The position numbers and the translations under genes are program-made. DNA of 64,000 nucleotides from Dyella_D sp052115385 (GTDB taxonomy: Bacteria > Pseudomonadota > Gammaproteobacteria > Xanthomonadales > Rhodanobacteraceae), in NCBI RefSeq assembly GCF_052115385.1, contig NZ_JBFRGP010000001.1, positions 810,800 through 874,799 on the forward strand, given 5' to 3'. Positions within the stretch are counted from its first letter, which is position 1, and each line of letters begins with the position of its first letter. Under the pieces are notes generated by a model. The model saw nothing but the letters and a program-made list of their open reading frames with translations. It was not told the DNA's origin and ran no database searches. Shown here piece after piece: positions 46,803 through 54,830 of the stretch.

Positions 46803-48056
46803 TCATGCAGCGTGATGTACCGGCGCGCAGGGCGGATGCGGCTGCTTGCGTGCATCCGGCGAGCGCCACTGCGGATGGTCGTAAGGGATGTCGCTTTCCC
46901 AGAACCACGGGTAGCAGGTGGGCCCCAGCGTGGCGTCGAGCAGATACAGGTACAGGCCTTCCGCGTTCGAGCTGTTGCTCATGATCAGCACGCAGTCGCG
47001 CGACTGCTGCAGGCATAGCGCCAGGTTGTTGGTGCCGTCGTCGTGGCCGGTCTTGAACCAGGCCGGGCCTTGCGACGACTGGAACACGGTGACGCCCAGC
47101 GCGGTAGACAGGCCGATGCCGTCGTTGTCGTGGGTGGTGGCCGGGTCCAGCGTGGGGAACTGCGTGACGGACACGATGCGCTGCACCGGCTTCAGCCATT
47201 CGGCGCGCGCCTGCTTGCCCAGTCCATCGCCGCGCACCATGCCGGCCAGCAGCTGCGCGTAGTCGCGCGGGGTGGTGTCCATGGAGCCGGCGGCGCGCAC
47301 GCTGCCGCGCTGCTTGTGGCCGAGCGGCTTGCCGTTCTCGTCGTAGCCGATGGCGAGGTTGTCGGCGAAGTCGGCGCGCCAGGTCATCGAGCTGCGGCGC
47401 ATGGCGAAGCGGTCGAACAACTGCTGCTGCATCAGCGCACCGACGTCGATCTTCTGGCCGTTTTCGAGCACGAACTGCATCAGGTTGATGCCTTCGCCCG
47501 AGTAGGCGAAGCGGCTGCCCGGCTCGGTATAGATCTTCAGCTTGCCGCTCGGGTCGTAGCCGCTGCCGTCCGGCGGGAAGGTGCGGAAGTTGGCGAAGCC
47601 GGCGCGATGGGTGAGCAGCATGCGCGGCGTGATCGCGCGCCAGCGCGGGTCGTCGGCCAGGTCGGCGTATTTGTCGTAGTCGGGCAGGGGCTTGGGCAGC
47701 AGCTTGGCGAGCGGGGCGTCGAGATCCAGCTTGCCCTGGTCGAGCAGGCTGAGCGTGGCGTAGGTGAAGGCGGCCTTGGTGATCGAGGCGGCGTACATCA
47801 CGGTGTCGACGGTGAGCGGCAGCTTCTGCTCGACGTCGCGCTGGCCGTAGGCCTTCAGATGCACGACCTTGCCGTTCTCGATCACCGCCAGTGCCAGGCC
47901 CGGCACGTGCGCGGCCTGCATCAGGCGGGCGACTTCCTTGTCCAGCGCGGCGCCGCGGAGGCGGGTGGGGCTGATGTTGTCGGCGTGGGCGGTGGCAGCT
48001 AGCAGGCAGGCGGCCAGCAGCGCTGAAGCAAACGACGACTTCCTTGGCCAACCCAT
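46803..48056 (-). CDS. Secreted class C beta-lactamase-like serine hydrolase
   Basis: A 417-residue exported protein of the beta-lactamase/esterase (PBP-like) superfamily. The signal peptide ends near ATAHA (about 25). The nucleophile is S91 in the S-x-x-K motif SITK (91-94). The Y-x-G/N element is YSGEGINLMQF, and the third motif region is around GHDDGTNNLALCL. The sequence is closer to esterase/peptidase members than to true AmpC, so antibiotic resistance should not be assumed. It is sandwiched between two DUF2884 genes, 36 bp from the lower one. Confidence 0.85.
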   Translation of the reverse strand: MGWPRKSSFASALLAACLLAATAHADNISPTRLRGAALDKEVARLMQAAHVPGLALAVIENGKVVHLKAYGQRDVEQKLPLTVDTVMYAASITKAAFTYATLSLLDQGKLDLDAPLAKLLPKPLPDYDKYADLADDPRWRAITPRMLLTHRAGFANFRTFPPDGSGYDPSGKLKIYTEPGSRFAYSGEGINLMQFVLENGQKIDVGALMQQQLFDRFAMRRSSMTWRADFADNLAIGYDENGKPLGHKQRGSVRAAGSMDTTPRDYAQLLAGMVRGDGLGKQARAEWLKPVQRIVSVTQFPTLDPATTHDNDGIGLSTALGVTVFQSSQGPAWFKTGHDDGTNNLALCLQQSRDCVLIMSNSSNAEGLYLYLLDATLGPTCYPWFWESDIPYDHPQWRSPDARKQPHPPCAPVHHAA

Positions 48057-48093
48057 GCAATCCCCCTTACTGACTCAGTCCTCAAGAGCAAAT

Positions 48094-48230
48094 CCTTCTC
48101 CCTTCGGGAGAAGGTGGCGGCAGCCGGATGAGGGTACGGGCGGAGTCGTGCACATCACTTCCGCGCTCCGCCCGTACCCTCACCCCAACCCCTCTCCCGG
48201 TGCACAAATTCGTAAACGGGGAGAGGGGCT
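48094..48230. repeat. CCCCTCTCCC-type hairpin repeat, copy 2
   Basis: Same two modules as 30450-30613 but in the opposite order: CCTTCTCCCTTCGGGAGAAG..., GGCGGCAGCCGGATGAGGGT, then CTCACCCCAACCCCTCTCCC closing with GGGGAGAGGGG. In this copy the second hairpin loop carries a short AT-rich insertion (GTGCACAAATTCGTAAAC). Confidence 0.75.
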
Positions 48231-48235
48231 TACGC

Positions 48236-48940
48236 TCAATCCTTGTCGTCATCCTTGCCGCAGTCCTCGACATCCTTCTGCGTCATGGTGGCGTAGGGGC
48301 GGAACTCCGGCAGTGCCGCGGCCAGCTTCTGCTGCGAGCTGAGCAGGTCGGGCATGCGCAGGCACAGCTTCATGGCGGCGGCCTTGATCTGCGCGGTCTG
48401 CGGCTTGATGCGCTCCTCGATCTCCTTGTCGCTCTTGCCGGTGAGCGCACCGAAGATCGCTTCCTTGGCCGCGCTGGTGCCCAGGCTGGCGCCGCTGGCG
48501 CCGATATCCATGCCGGCTTCCGCGATGCTGATGATGCGCTGGCGGTAATCCGCCACCAGGGTGTGCTGCTCGGGCGTGGTGGTCACCGTCTTGCCGGCGA
48601 TCACGAAGTCGCCCTGCGGCGTGATCACCGCCTTGGGCAGGCCGCTGGTGTCCGCGTGCTCATGGTTGTTGCCGATGTGCACGCTGCTGACGCTGATGTC
48701 CTTGGTGGCCAGCTCGCGCTTGGCCTGGTCGATACCCTTTTGCACTTCGCCAGCGATGAACGAGGGCGAGGTTGCCTGCTGTACTTCCTTCGCCGCGTCG
48801 GTCACGGCCTTGCCCGCTCCGGTGTCGGCTTGATCGGGTTGGCCGCAGGCGGCCAGCGAGAGGCTGAGGGTAGCGGCCAGCAGGCCTGCGCCGATCCAAC
48901 CTGCTTTGATCGGGCTTGCCTTGATCGAACGATGTTTCAT
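48236..48940 (-). CDS. DUF2884 (YggN-like) lipoprotein, paralogue
   Basis: A 234-residue lipoprotein of the same family as 46221-46766. The signal sequence IGAGLLAATLSLSLAAC ends in a lipobox LAAC, acylated cysteine about residue 32. Shared features are the VITPQGDFVIAGKTV-type segment, the ADYRQRIISIAEAGMDIGASGASLG block and the C-terminal cysteines. It also has a longer N-terminal insertion (DTGAGKAVTDAAKEVQQAT). Start MKHRSIKASPIK at 48940; a longer frame adds ten residues. Two such proteins around a serine hydrolase suggest a small envelope-related module, but function is unknown. Confidence 0.8.
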   Translation of the reverse strand: MKHRSIKASPIKAGWIGAGLLAATLSLSLAACGQPDQADTGAGKAVTDAAKEVQQATSPSFIAGEVQKGIDQAKRELATKDISVSSVHIGNNHEHADTSGLPKAVITPQGDFVIAGKTVTTTPEQHTLVADYRQRIISIAEAGMDIGASGASLGTSAAKEAIFGALTGKSDKEIEERIKPQTAQIKAAAMKLCLRMPDLLSSQQKLAAALPEFRPYATMTQKDVEDCGKDDDKD

Positions 48941-49007
48941 GGAATGCCTCCTGCAGTGAGTGCGGTGCAAGCGGCGGCTTCGCAGCCGCCGCCCTGAGCA
49001 ATATCGA

Positions 49008-49979
49008 TCAGCTGTCGTCGCGGACCCGGCGGAACCAGATGGCCGCGGCGATCATGGCGACAGCTGCCGCGACACCGATCCACAGGTTGGGCGAGGCCAG
49101 CACCGCGTAGGTCTGCGTCGGCGAGATCATGGCCAGCGGGTTGTGCGCCTCGCCCAGGTTCTCGGACACGCTGCGGAAGGCGTGGCGATCCATGGCGAAG
49201 TGCGAACCGGGGAACACGCTCAGCAGCGACCGCGCCACCACGTTGGACCAGAACCACACCGCCGTCTGATTGAACACACCCATGATGCCGAACCAGGTCA
49301 CCATCAGGCCGGCCACCACCGGTGCCGCCACCGCCCACAGGAAGGGCTTGCTGCGTGCCCAGGCCGAGCAGAGCATCAGCCAACCCACCGCCGGTGCCGC
49401 CCACAAGGCATAGACCGGGATCGAGCTGATCAGCGAGGCCACCGCACGCAGCGGGTGGGCCAGGGTCAGCAGTTCCCACATGTTGATGCCATGGAAGGAC
49501 AGCACCAGCGAGAAGATCACCAGCTGCAGCAGCCCCACCGCGATACCGACCAGCACGGCGATCACCGGAGCGAGCACCACTGCGCTGACCACCTTCGACA
49601 GCACCGTGCTGGTGTTGGACAGCGGCAGCGACTTCCAGAACAGCACGCTGCGGTCGCGGCGGTCGTCGTACAGCGAACCCAGGCAGTAGAAGAACACCAC
49701 GAAGCCCAGCACGATGGTGATCAGACCCATCGAAGACAGCATGGTCATGTCCAGCGCCGCGCCCACCTGGGCCAGGTCGCCGTCGCTGGCCTTCTCGATC
49801 AGCTCGCGGAAATTGTTGCCGCCGATCTGGATGCCGTGGCGGGCGCTCATCACCTCGGCGGCGATGATGGCCATCACGTTCAGCACCAGGAAGACCACCC
49901 CGGTGACCACCGGCGCCCACAGGAAGCCACCGCGGTTCTCCCAGAATTCGCGCTTTACCTGCCAGTAGAAGGTGTTCAT
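49008..49979 (-). CDS. ABC transporter permease (ABC-2 type)
   Basis: A 323-residue inner-membrane protein with about six transmembrane segments (for instance WAPVVTGVVFLVLNVMAII, GLITIVLGFVVFFYCLG, VIAVLVGIAVGLLQLVIFSL). The cytoplasmic loop YDDRRDRSVLFWKSLPLSNT is characteristic of permeases encoded beside YtrA regulators. It is paired with the ATPase by an ATGA overlap. Likely exports or senses an envelope-targeting compound, as in Xanthomonas and Bacillus YtrA-controlled systems; substrate not deducible. Confidence 0.88.
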   Translation of the reverse strand: MNTFYWQVKREFWENRGGFLWAPVVTGVVFLVLNVMAIIAAEVMSARHGIQIGGNNFRELIEKASDGDLAQVGAALDMTMLSSMGLITIVLGFVVFFYCLGSLYDDRRDRSVLFWKSLPLSNTSTVLSKVVSAVVLAPVIAVLVGIAVGLLQLVIFSLVLSFHGINMWELLTLAHPLRAVASLISSIPVYALWAAPAVGWLMLCSAWARSKPFLWAVAAPVVAGLMVTWFGIMGVFNQTAVWFWSNVVARSLLSVFPGSHFAMDRHAFRSVSENLGEAHNPLAMISPTQTYAVLASPNLWIGVAAAVAMIAAAIWFRRVRDDS

Positions 49980-50833
49980 GCGTAGGTCCCTTTCATCGTG
50001 GCGACGAACAGGTCGCTGACCGACGGGCGGCGTACCTCGCCCATGGCTTCCAGCGTGGCGCGGTCCGCGCCGTCGAACAGGAAGATGCTCTTGCCGAAGA
50101 TCTGGCGTTCGTCCATCGGCTTCATGCTGCGTGCCGCGTCGGCCTTGTCGGCGCCGACCAGCACCTCGGCGAAGCGTTCGCCGACCGCGTCCATGTCGGC
50201 ATCCAGCACGATCTTGCCGTCGCGGATGAACATCAGGTCGGTGAGGATGTGCTCGATCTCTTCCACCTGGTGGGTGGTGACGATGATCGTCTTGTTCTCG
50301 TCGAAGTAATCCTCCAGCAGGCTCTGGTAGAACTGCTTGCGATAGAGGATGTCCAGGCCCAGCGTGGGCTCGTCCAGCACCAGCAGGCGGGCGTCGATCG
50401 CCATCACCAGGGCCAGGTGCAGCTGCACGATCATGCCCTTGGACATCTGCTTGACGCGCTGGTTGGGGGTGAGCTTGGTGCGCGCCAGGAAGGCCTCGCA
50501 CTTGGCCCGGTTGAAGCGCGGGTGCACGTTGGCGACGAACTCGACCGCCTCCTGCACGCGGATCCAGCGCGGCAGCACCGCCACGTCGGCGATAAAGCAC
50601 ACCTGTTCCATCAGGCGGTTGCGCTGGGTGCGCGGGTCGAAGCCCAGGACGTCGAGTTTCCCTTCGAAATCGGTCAGCCCGAGGATCGCCTTCAGGGCGG
50701 TGGTCTTGCCCGCGCCGTTGGGGCCGATCAGGCCGACGATACGGCCGGACTCGATGCGGAAGTCCACGCCGTCCAGGGCCGTGGTGTTCTTGTAGTGCTT
50801 GCGCAGACCGCTGGCGGAGACGATGGCGTTCAT
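49976..50833 (-). CDS. ABC transporter ATP-binding protein
   Basis: A 285-residue ATPase. Walker A GPNGAGKTT (residues about 37-45), signature-like QMSKGMIVQLHLALVMA in place of the usual LSGGQ, Walker B LLVLDEPTLGLD, and H-loop VTTHQVEEIEH. The substitution of LSGGQ by MSKGM is typical of the YtrB-like group. It drives the adjacent permease. ATGA overlaps exist on both sides, with gntR upstream and the permease downstream. Confidence 0.93.
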   Translation of the reverse strand: MNAIVSASGLRKHYKNTTALDGVDFRIESGRIVGLIGPNGAGKTTALKAILGLTDFEGKLDVLGFDPRTQRNRLMEQVCFIADVAVLPRWIRVQEAVEFVANVHPRFNRAKCEAFLARTKLTPNQRVKQMSKGMIVQLHLALVMAIDARLLVLDEPTLGLDILYRKQFYQSLLEDYFDENKTIIVTTHQVEEIEHILTDLMFIRDGKIVLDADMDAVGERFAEVLVGADKADAARSMKPMDERQIFGKSIFLFDGADRATLEAMGEVRRPSVSDLFVATMKGTYA

Positions 50834-51195
50834 GACTGCTTGGCCTCCGCCGCGCTGAGCAGCGTCTTGAGATCCAGGCCCAGTCGCTGCAGTTTCTCGA
50901 ACAGCGACGGCCACTCTTCGCGCAGGAACCGCTCGCGCTCGGACTTCAGCAGTGCCTCGCGGGCTCCATCGATCACGAACATTCCTAGTCCCCTCCTTTT
51001 TTCCACTAGTTGATCGTCGACCAGTTCCTGGTACGCCTTCGAGACGGTGAGCGGATTGATCTGAAAATCCGCGGCAACCTGGCGCACTGACGGCAGCGGG
51101 TCGCCCTCGTTCAAGGCGCCGTCCAGGATCATCGCCACGACGCGTTCGCGCAGCTGGCGGTAGATCGGGACGCTGTCGTTCCAGGTAATGGTCAT
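50830..51195 (-). CDS. YtrA-subfamily GntR transcriptional regulator
   Basis: A 121-residue regulator with a GntR winged helix (about 8-75: PIYRQLRERVVAMILDGALNEGDPLPSVRQVAADFQINPLTVSKAYQ). The C-terminal dimerisation tail is only two helices long, which is diagnostic of the YtrA subfamily. Such proteins repress their own operon with the ABC transporter and respond to cell-envelope stress or certain antibiotics. A palindrome at 51559-51582 is a good operator candidate. Overlaps the ATPase start by ATGA. Confidence 0.92.
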   Translation of the reverse strand: MTITWNDSVPIYRQLRERVVAMILDGALNEGDPLPSVRQVAADFQINPLTVSKAYQELVDDQLVEKRRGLGMFVIDGAREALLKSERERFLREEWPSLFEKLQRLGLDLKTLLSAAEAKQS

Positions 51196-51198
51196 GGA

Positions 51199-51528
51199 TT
51201 AATCCTTCGTGACGCGGCCAAACGTGGTGCCAAACGAATAGTAGGGCATGGCCAGCTGGGCCCCGAGCAAGGCAACCCCGCTCTCGGCGGCGTGGGCCGC
51301 GACCGGCGCCATGCCGACCGTGGCGGTCGCCAGGCCGGCATCGGCCAGCAGGGCGGCGGCGCGCATGTCGGCGGCGGTCGGGCGGACCTCGACCGGAGCC
51401 AGGTTGATCACCTTGACCCCGTTGATTTCGCTGACGGGCACGACCTTGATGTTGTTGTTGACGGCGGCCAGGCCTGCAGTAGTCAGCAGGACAGCGGCGG
51501 TCAGTGCGAGCAGGTTCGGTGCTTTCAT
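51199..51528 (-). CDS. Small secreted protein, first gene of the YtrA operon
   Basis: A 109-residue protein with a signal peptide (MKAPNLLALTAAVLLTTAGL, cleaved near AGLAA-V, about residue 22). The mature part is alanine-rich with valine/isoleucine blocks (NNNIKVVPVSEINGVKVINLAPVEVRPT) and no cysteines. I do not recognise a family. Its stop lies 3 bp before the gntR start, and it has a strong AAGGAGA site, so it is probably the most highly expressed product of the operon. A role in detecting or buffering the transporter's substrate is inference. Confidence 0.75.
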   Translation of the reverse strand: MKAPNLLALTAAVLLTTAGLAAVNNNIKVVPVSEINGVKVINLAPVEVRPTAADMRAAALLADAGLATATVGMAPVAAHAAESGVALLGAQLAMPYYSFGTTFGRVTKD

Positions 51529-51558
51529 GACAGGTCTCCTTTAGTGACCTCGTGGACC

Positions 51559-51582
51559 GGTGTTGTAGTGAACTATAACACC
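51559..51582 (-). promoter_or_regulatory. Palindromic operator for the YtrA regulator
   Basis: GGTGTTGTAG-TGAA-CTATAACACC is a dyad (GGTGTT..TAG / CTA..AACACC), 24 bp long. It overlaps the -10 of the promoter that reads into the small secreted protein and the gntR-ABC operon, so a bound repressor would block initiation. YtrA-type operators commonly have GTGT...ACAC symmetry. Confidence 0.75.
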
Positions 51583-51599
51583 ACATTTGGACCCGTCAA
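51572..51599 (-). promoter_or_regulatory. Sigma-70 promoter of the YtrA operon
   Basis: Reading minus strand: -35 TTGACG (51599-51594) and -10 TATAGT (51577-51572) with a 16-bp spacer. Close to consensus and positioned about 45 bp before the first start codon. Confidence 0.75.
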
Positions 51600-51837
51600 T
51601 AGGCGATCGCTGAAATCGCAACATGACTGATGGCCTATAGGGGCGGGCCGGGGTGGCTGGACCGCTGCGGAGTGCGCGCCGCGAACGGTCCTGCCTTCGA
51701 TGCTTATGGTCTCGCCGGGGTTTAGTCGGCGGCAGCGGCGGGCATCAGCCATCGCGCATGACAGACATCAGGCCCGTCACAAGGCGGAGGCGGTGCCTTC
51801 TGCTTCAATAAGCGGACACCAGCACAGGAGTTTGCGC

Positions 51838-52623
51838 ATGGATCTGGGCCTTACCGGGCGCGTCGTCGTCGTTACCGGCGCAAGCAAGGGCATCGGGCTG
51901 GCATGTGCCGCAGCGTTCCTGCGCGAAGGAGCGACGGTGATCGGCGTATCACGCTCGGTGGAGCATCTGCAGGCCGCGCGGCGGCAACTGCAGGAACAAG
52001 GCCTGGTGTTGCAGGTGGAACCGGCGGACCTCACCGACAGCGTCGCCGCCCAGGTGGTGATGGAGCGGATCGAGGACGACCACGGCCCGATCAACGTGCT
52101 GATCAATTGCGCCGGCGCGGCGCGGCGCACGCCACCCGCTGAACTGGACGCATCGGCCGTGCACGCCTCGATGCAGGCCAAATACTTCACCTATATGCAT
52201 GCGATCGACCCGGTGATCCGGCGCATGGCAGCGCGTGGGCGCGGGGCGATCGTCAACGTGGTGGGGCAGGGTGGCCGGCAGGCCAACCCGATGCATATCG
52301 GCGGCGGCGCGGCGAATGCAGCCTTGATGTTGGCGTCGGTGGGTTATGCCACGGCGTATGCGGGCAAGGGCGTGCGGGTGAATGCGATCAATCCCGGCAT
52401 GACGCGGACGGGGCGCGTGCAGGAAGGCCTGGAAGCATCGTCGCGTGCAAGCGGCAAGCCGACCGATGAATTGCTTGCCGCGCAGGTGGCGGAGATTCCG
52501 CTGGGGCGGATGGCGGAGCCGGAGGAAATCGCCAACGTGGCACTGTTCCTCGCATCGCCGCTGGCCAGTTATGTCACCGGTGCCATCATCCCGATGGATG
52601 GTGGGAAGGTCAGCACGATCTGA
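51838..52623 (+). CDS. SDR-family protein with degenerate catalytic site
   Basis: A 261-residue short-chain dehydrogenase/reductase. The cofactor motif TGASKGIGLACAAAFLREGA (residues 13-32) and NCAGAAR loop are present. The catalytic S...Y-x-x-x-K is not: the usual serine region reads VNVVGQGG, and the usual YxxxK position reads HIGGG in MHIGGGAANAALMLA, so tyrosine and lysine are replaced by histidine and glycine. Similar HxGGGAAN-type SDRs exist as a clade, from memory. Binding of NAD(P) is likely; oxidoreductase activity is uncertain. Start MDLGLTGRVVVVTGA at 51838 with AGGAG upstream. C-terminus ends in the usual VTGAIIPMDGG. Confidence 0.88.
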   Translation: MDLGLTGRVVVVTGASKGIGLACAAAFLREGATVIGVSRSVEHLQAARRQLQEQGLVLQVEPADLTDSVAAQVVMERIEDDHGPINVLINCAGAARRTPPAELDASAVHASMQAKYFTYMHAIDPVIRRMAARGRGAIVNVVGQGGRQANPMHIGGGAANAALMLASVGYATAYAGKGVRVNAINPGMTRTGRVQEGLEASSRASGKPTDELLAAQVAEIPLGRMAEPEEIANVALFLASPLASYVTGAIIPMDGGKVSTI

Positions 52624-53067
52624 CGCGCATAATCCTGGCTGTTGGGCAAGAGGGCATGCCAGATGGGTTTCCTAAAAGCCCCGCTCGCCACTCGCCTCGC
52701 TCCCTGCATGGATCAACGCGTTCGCATTTTTCTTAAGAGTGAATGGCCACATTGAACATTCTTTTAGCCGCCGCCCTGGTGGGGCGCGGAGACATCCCTT
52801 GGAGCTTGGGCGACTACGTTTTCTTAGTCATTGGTTTGAGCATCCTTCTAGTAGCGATGATCCGGCAGCAACTTCGGGGAGGACAGCGGTCAGGCACCGA
52901 ATCTCAAGCCAAGCGGCCAGCCAGGCGCTTCAGGAAACGCCACCGTTAGACGCAGGCCGTTTCGACCGAGGATTAGCGGATGGTCGCTCGATGGCTTGGC
53001 CTGTCCGATAACCGGCGCGCCTTGCATCAGCGCGCCATGCATCAGCCCCATGCCGGATCCGGCGCCC
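52624..53067. other. Gap between SDR and M61 peptidase genes
   Basis: Apart from the doubtful small frame at 52743-52949, nothing convincing is seen. No strong terminator could be identified after the SDR gene. Confidence 0.5.
52743..52949 (+). CDS. Possible small single-span membrane protein
   Basis: A 68-residue open frame: one or two hydrophobic stretches (NILLAAALVG and LGDYVFLVIGLSILLVAMI), then a basic tail (RRFRKRHR). A weak AAGAG lies just upstream. The region is AT-richer than the surroundings. No family recognised; could be non-coding. Confidence 0.35.
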   Translation: MATLNILLAAALVGRGDIPWSLGDYVFLVIGLSILLVAMIRQQLRGGQRSGTESQAKRPARRFRKRHR

Positions 53068-54792
53068 TCACCGCACGCAGGAAGAACTCCACGCCAGCCC
53101 CGCTTGCGAACCTCCGCGCGGATCAAAGCTGACCGTCTGCGCCTTGCCGCCACGCGTCACATGCAGCACCACAGGTTTGTCGAGGCTTTCGGCCGCGGGA
53201 TTGATATCGACACTGGCATCCAGCACGTCACCATCGCGCAGGCCCGCGCGTTCGGCGGGCGATCCTTTGACCAGCCCGCCGATGCTCGCCCCGGCCGTAA
53301 GCCGGACCGGCGACGCGAAGCCGAGATCGAAAATGCGCACGTCTTCCTTGGTGGCATGCATGCACGGCCCGAAAGCGCCGGCTGCCGGAAATATCAGCTT
53401 GCCGGCCATCATGTCGTTCCAATCCTTCACCGCCCAGGCGCCGGCCCGCTTGGAAAGGACGTCCAGCCAGGTGTGGTGGTCTTCCGACGCGCCCGCATTG
53501 ATGCGCGCACTCGTCTCATTGGACAGATCGAGCACGCTGACCGCGGAGCCATGCGCCTTGAGCTTCGCGTCGAGGTCGGCCAGATACAGCGTGCCGCGGT
53601 TGTACGCCAGCATCCACGCGTTGCGGCCCGACCAGACATGGGCGGGGAACGCGCTATTAGGCAGCGCGCGCTTCGCATTGGTGTAGTAGCCGGCGCTCTC
53701 ACCGCGGACCAGTTCCAGATACTCGGCGGGGGTGTACAGCCCCGCTGCATTGGGCACGGTCAGTGCGATGTAGTTCGCCAGGCCTTCCGTGTACCAGTCG
53801 CCTTCGATGTCATCTTTTTCCAGATTGCGCACGAGGCTGTGCACCATCTCGTGCGCCACCGTGTAGTGCAGCTCGGTCGTGCTCGGGTTTGCGCCCGGCG
53901 GCACATAGAGCATGAAGGAGTGTTCGGCTGCGCGGCCGCTGGGGTTAGCAACGCCATCGAAGGAGCGGATCATGAAGCGATACGCCGGGTTGCCTGCAAG
54001 CTTGAACGCTTTGAGCTCGGCGGCGTAGGCCGCAGCCGCCCAGCTGCCCGCCGCCTGCACCTGCTCCTGGGTCACCCCCAGGCCGTAGACCTCAAGCCCC
54101 GCATCCTTGGCCTGGTCAGCCGGCCGGTAGCTCTTGACCGGCCCCGCCAGAAACAGCGTGTCCGTGAGCTTGTCGGCGGTGAAGATTCCCGTGTAGTCAC
54201 CTTCGCCGTAAGAGCTCACTCCCATTGCGCCCGGCGCGAGCTTCCAGCGCACATGGGTTTCGAAGCTCGCCCCGGCGCTGGCGGGCAGCACCAGCACGCC
54301 GACGTAGCCGCCCGAGATGCCACCGCCCGCCGCCTGCAGATCGACCTGCGGCCCGCGCTTCTGCGGCCGGCTGGGTGCGACGTGCATGCGGTAGGACACC
54401 TGCACGACGCCCGCCGCGGCGCGCGTCGTCGTCCAGGTCTGAAAGCTTCGAGGCCCGTTCTTGCGCAGGACGACAGGGCCGATCGGAAGTGCGCCACGGT
54501 CATCGGCAAGCGTCAGCTCAGCCACTTGGTCCGTGCTGCGCTCGAGCCCGGGTTCCAGCGTGTCGAGTTCGAGCGTCAATGGCACGGCGGCAGGCGTCGC
54601 CGGCTTGTACGCATAGCTGACCGCGATACCGTCCGCGCTGCCGCCGGTTTCCTGCGTCGTCGCCAGCGTGATGTCGAGCGACGCTGCCGGCTTCGCAGCA
54701 GGCGTGGCGGCGAACGCGCTGGCGATCGACGAGGCCGCGAGGCCGAGGAAAACTACAGGGTAAAAAAGCGAGGCGTTTTGAAAGGAGCGCAT
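53068..54792 (-). CDS. Secreted M61-family metallopeptidase with PDZ domain
   Basis: A 574-residue exported protein (signal peptide to about residue 29, ASAFA). The zinc motif HEMVH occupies residues 314-318 with the third ligand region DWYTEGLANYIAL just downstream, as in M61 glycyl aminopeptidases. A beta-rich N-terminal domain precedes it, and a PDZ-like domain follows at about 500-555 (IGGLVKGSPAERAGLRDGDVLDA). Likely periplasmic. Two neighbouring genes upstream in transcription are a peptidase S41 (39-bp gap) and an AraC regulator. Sequence differs from well-known M61 enzymes at the N-terminus. Confidence 0.85.
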   Translation of the reverse strand: MRSFQNASLFYPVVFLGLAASSIASAFAATPAAKPAASLDITLATTQETGGSADGIAVSYAYKPATPAAVPLTLELDTLEPGLERSTDQVAELTLADDRGALPIGPVVLRKNGPRSFQTWTTTRAAAGVVQVSYRMHVAPSRPQKRGPQVDLQAAGGGISGGYVGVLVLPASAGASFETHVRWKLAPGAMGVSSYGEGDYTGIFTADKLTDTLFLAGPVKSYRPADQAKDAGLEVYGLGVTQEQVQAAGSWAAAAYAAELKAFKLAGNPAYRFMIRSFDGVANPSGRAAEHSFMLYVPPGANPSTTELHYTVAHEMVHSLVRNLEKDDIEGDWYTEGLANYIALTVPNAAGLYTPAEYLELVRGESAGYYTNAKRALPNSAFPAHVWSGRNAWMLAYNRGTLYLADLDAKLKAHGSAVSVLDLSNETSARINAGASEDHHTWLDVLSKRAGAWAVKDWNDMMAGKLIFPAAGAFGPCMHATKEDVRIFDLGFASPVRLTAGASIGGLVKGSPAERAGLRDGDVLDASVDINPAAESLDKPVVLHVTRGGKAQTVSFDPRGGSQAGLAWSSSCVR

Positions 54793-54830
54793 GCCGGTAC
54801 TGCCGCTGAAAAACGACAGGCTACAGCCAG

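Larger units (their letters stand above)
51529..51837. other. Control region between the YtrA operon and SDR gene
   Basis: A 309-bp divergent gap. Apart from the promoter and operator above, it holds the SDR gene's upstream region, with an AGGAG site at about 51826. No further gene is visible. Confidence 0.7.
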
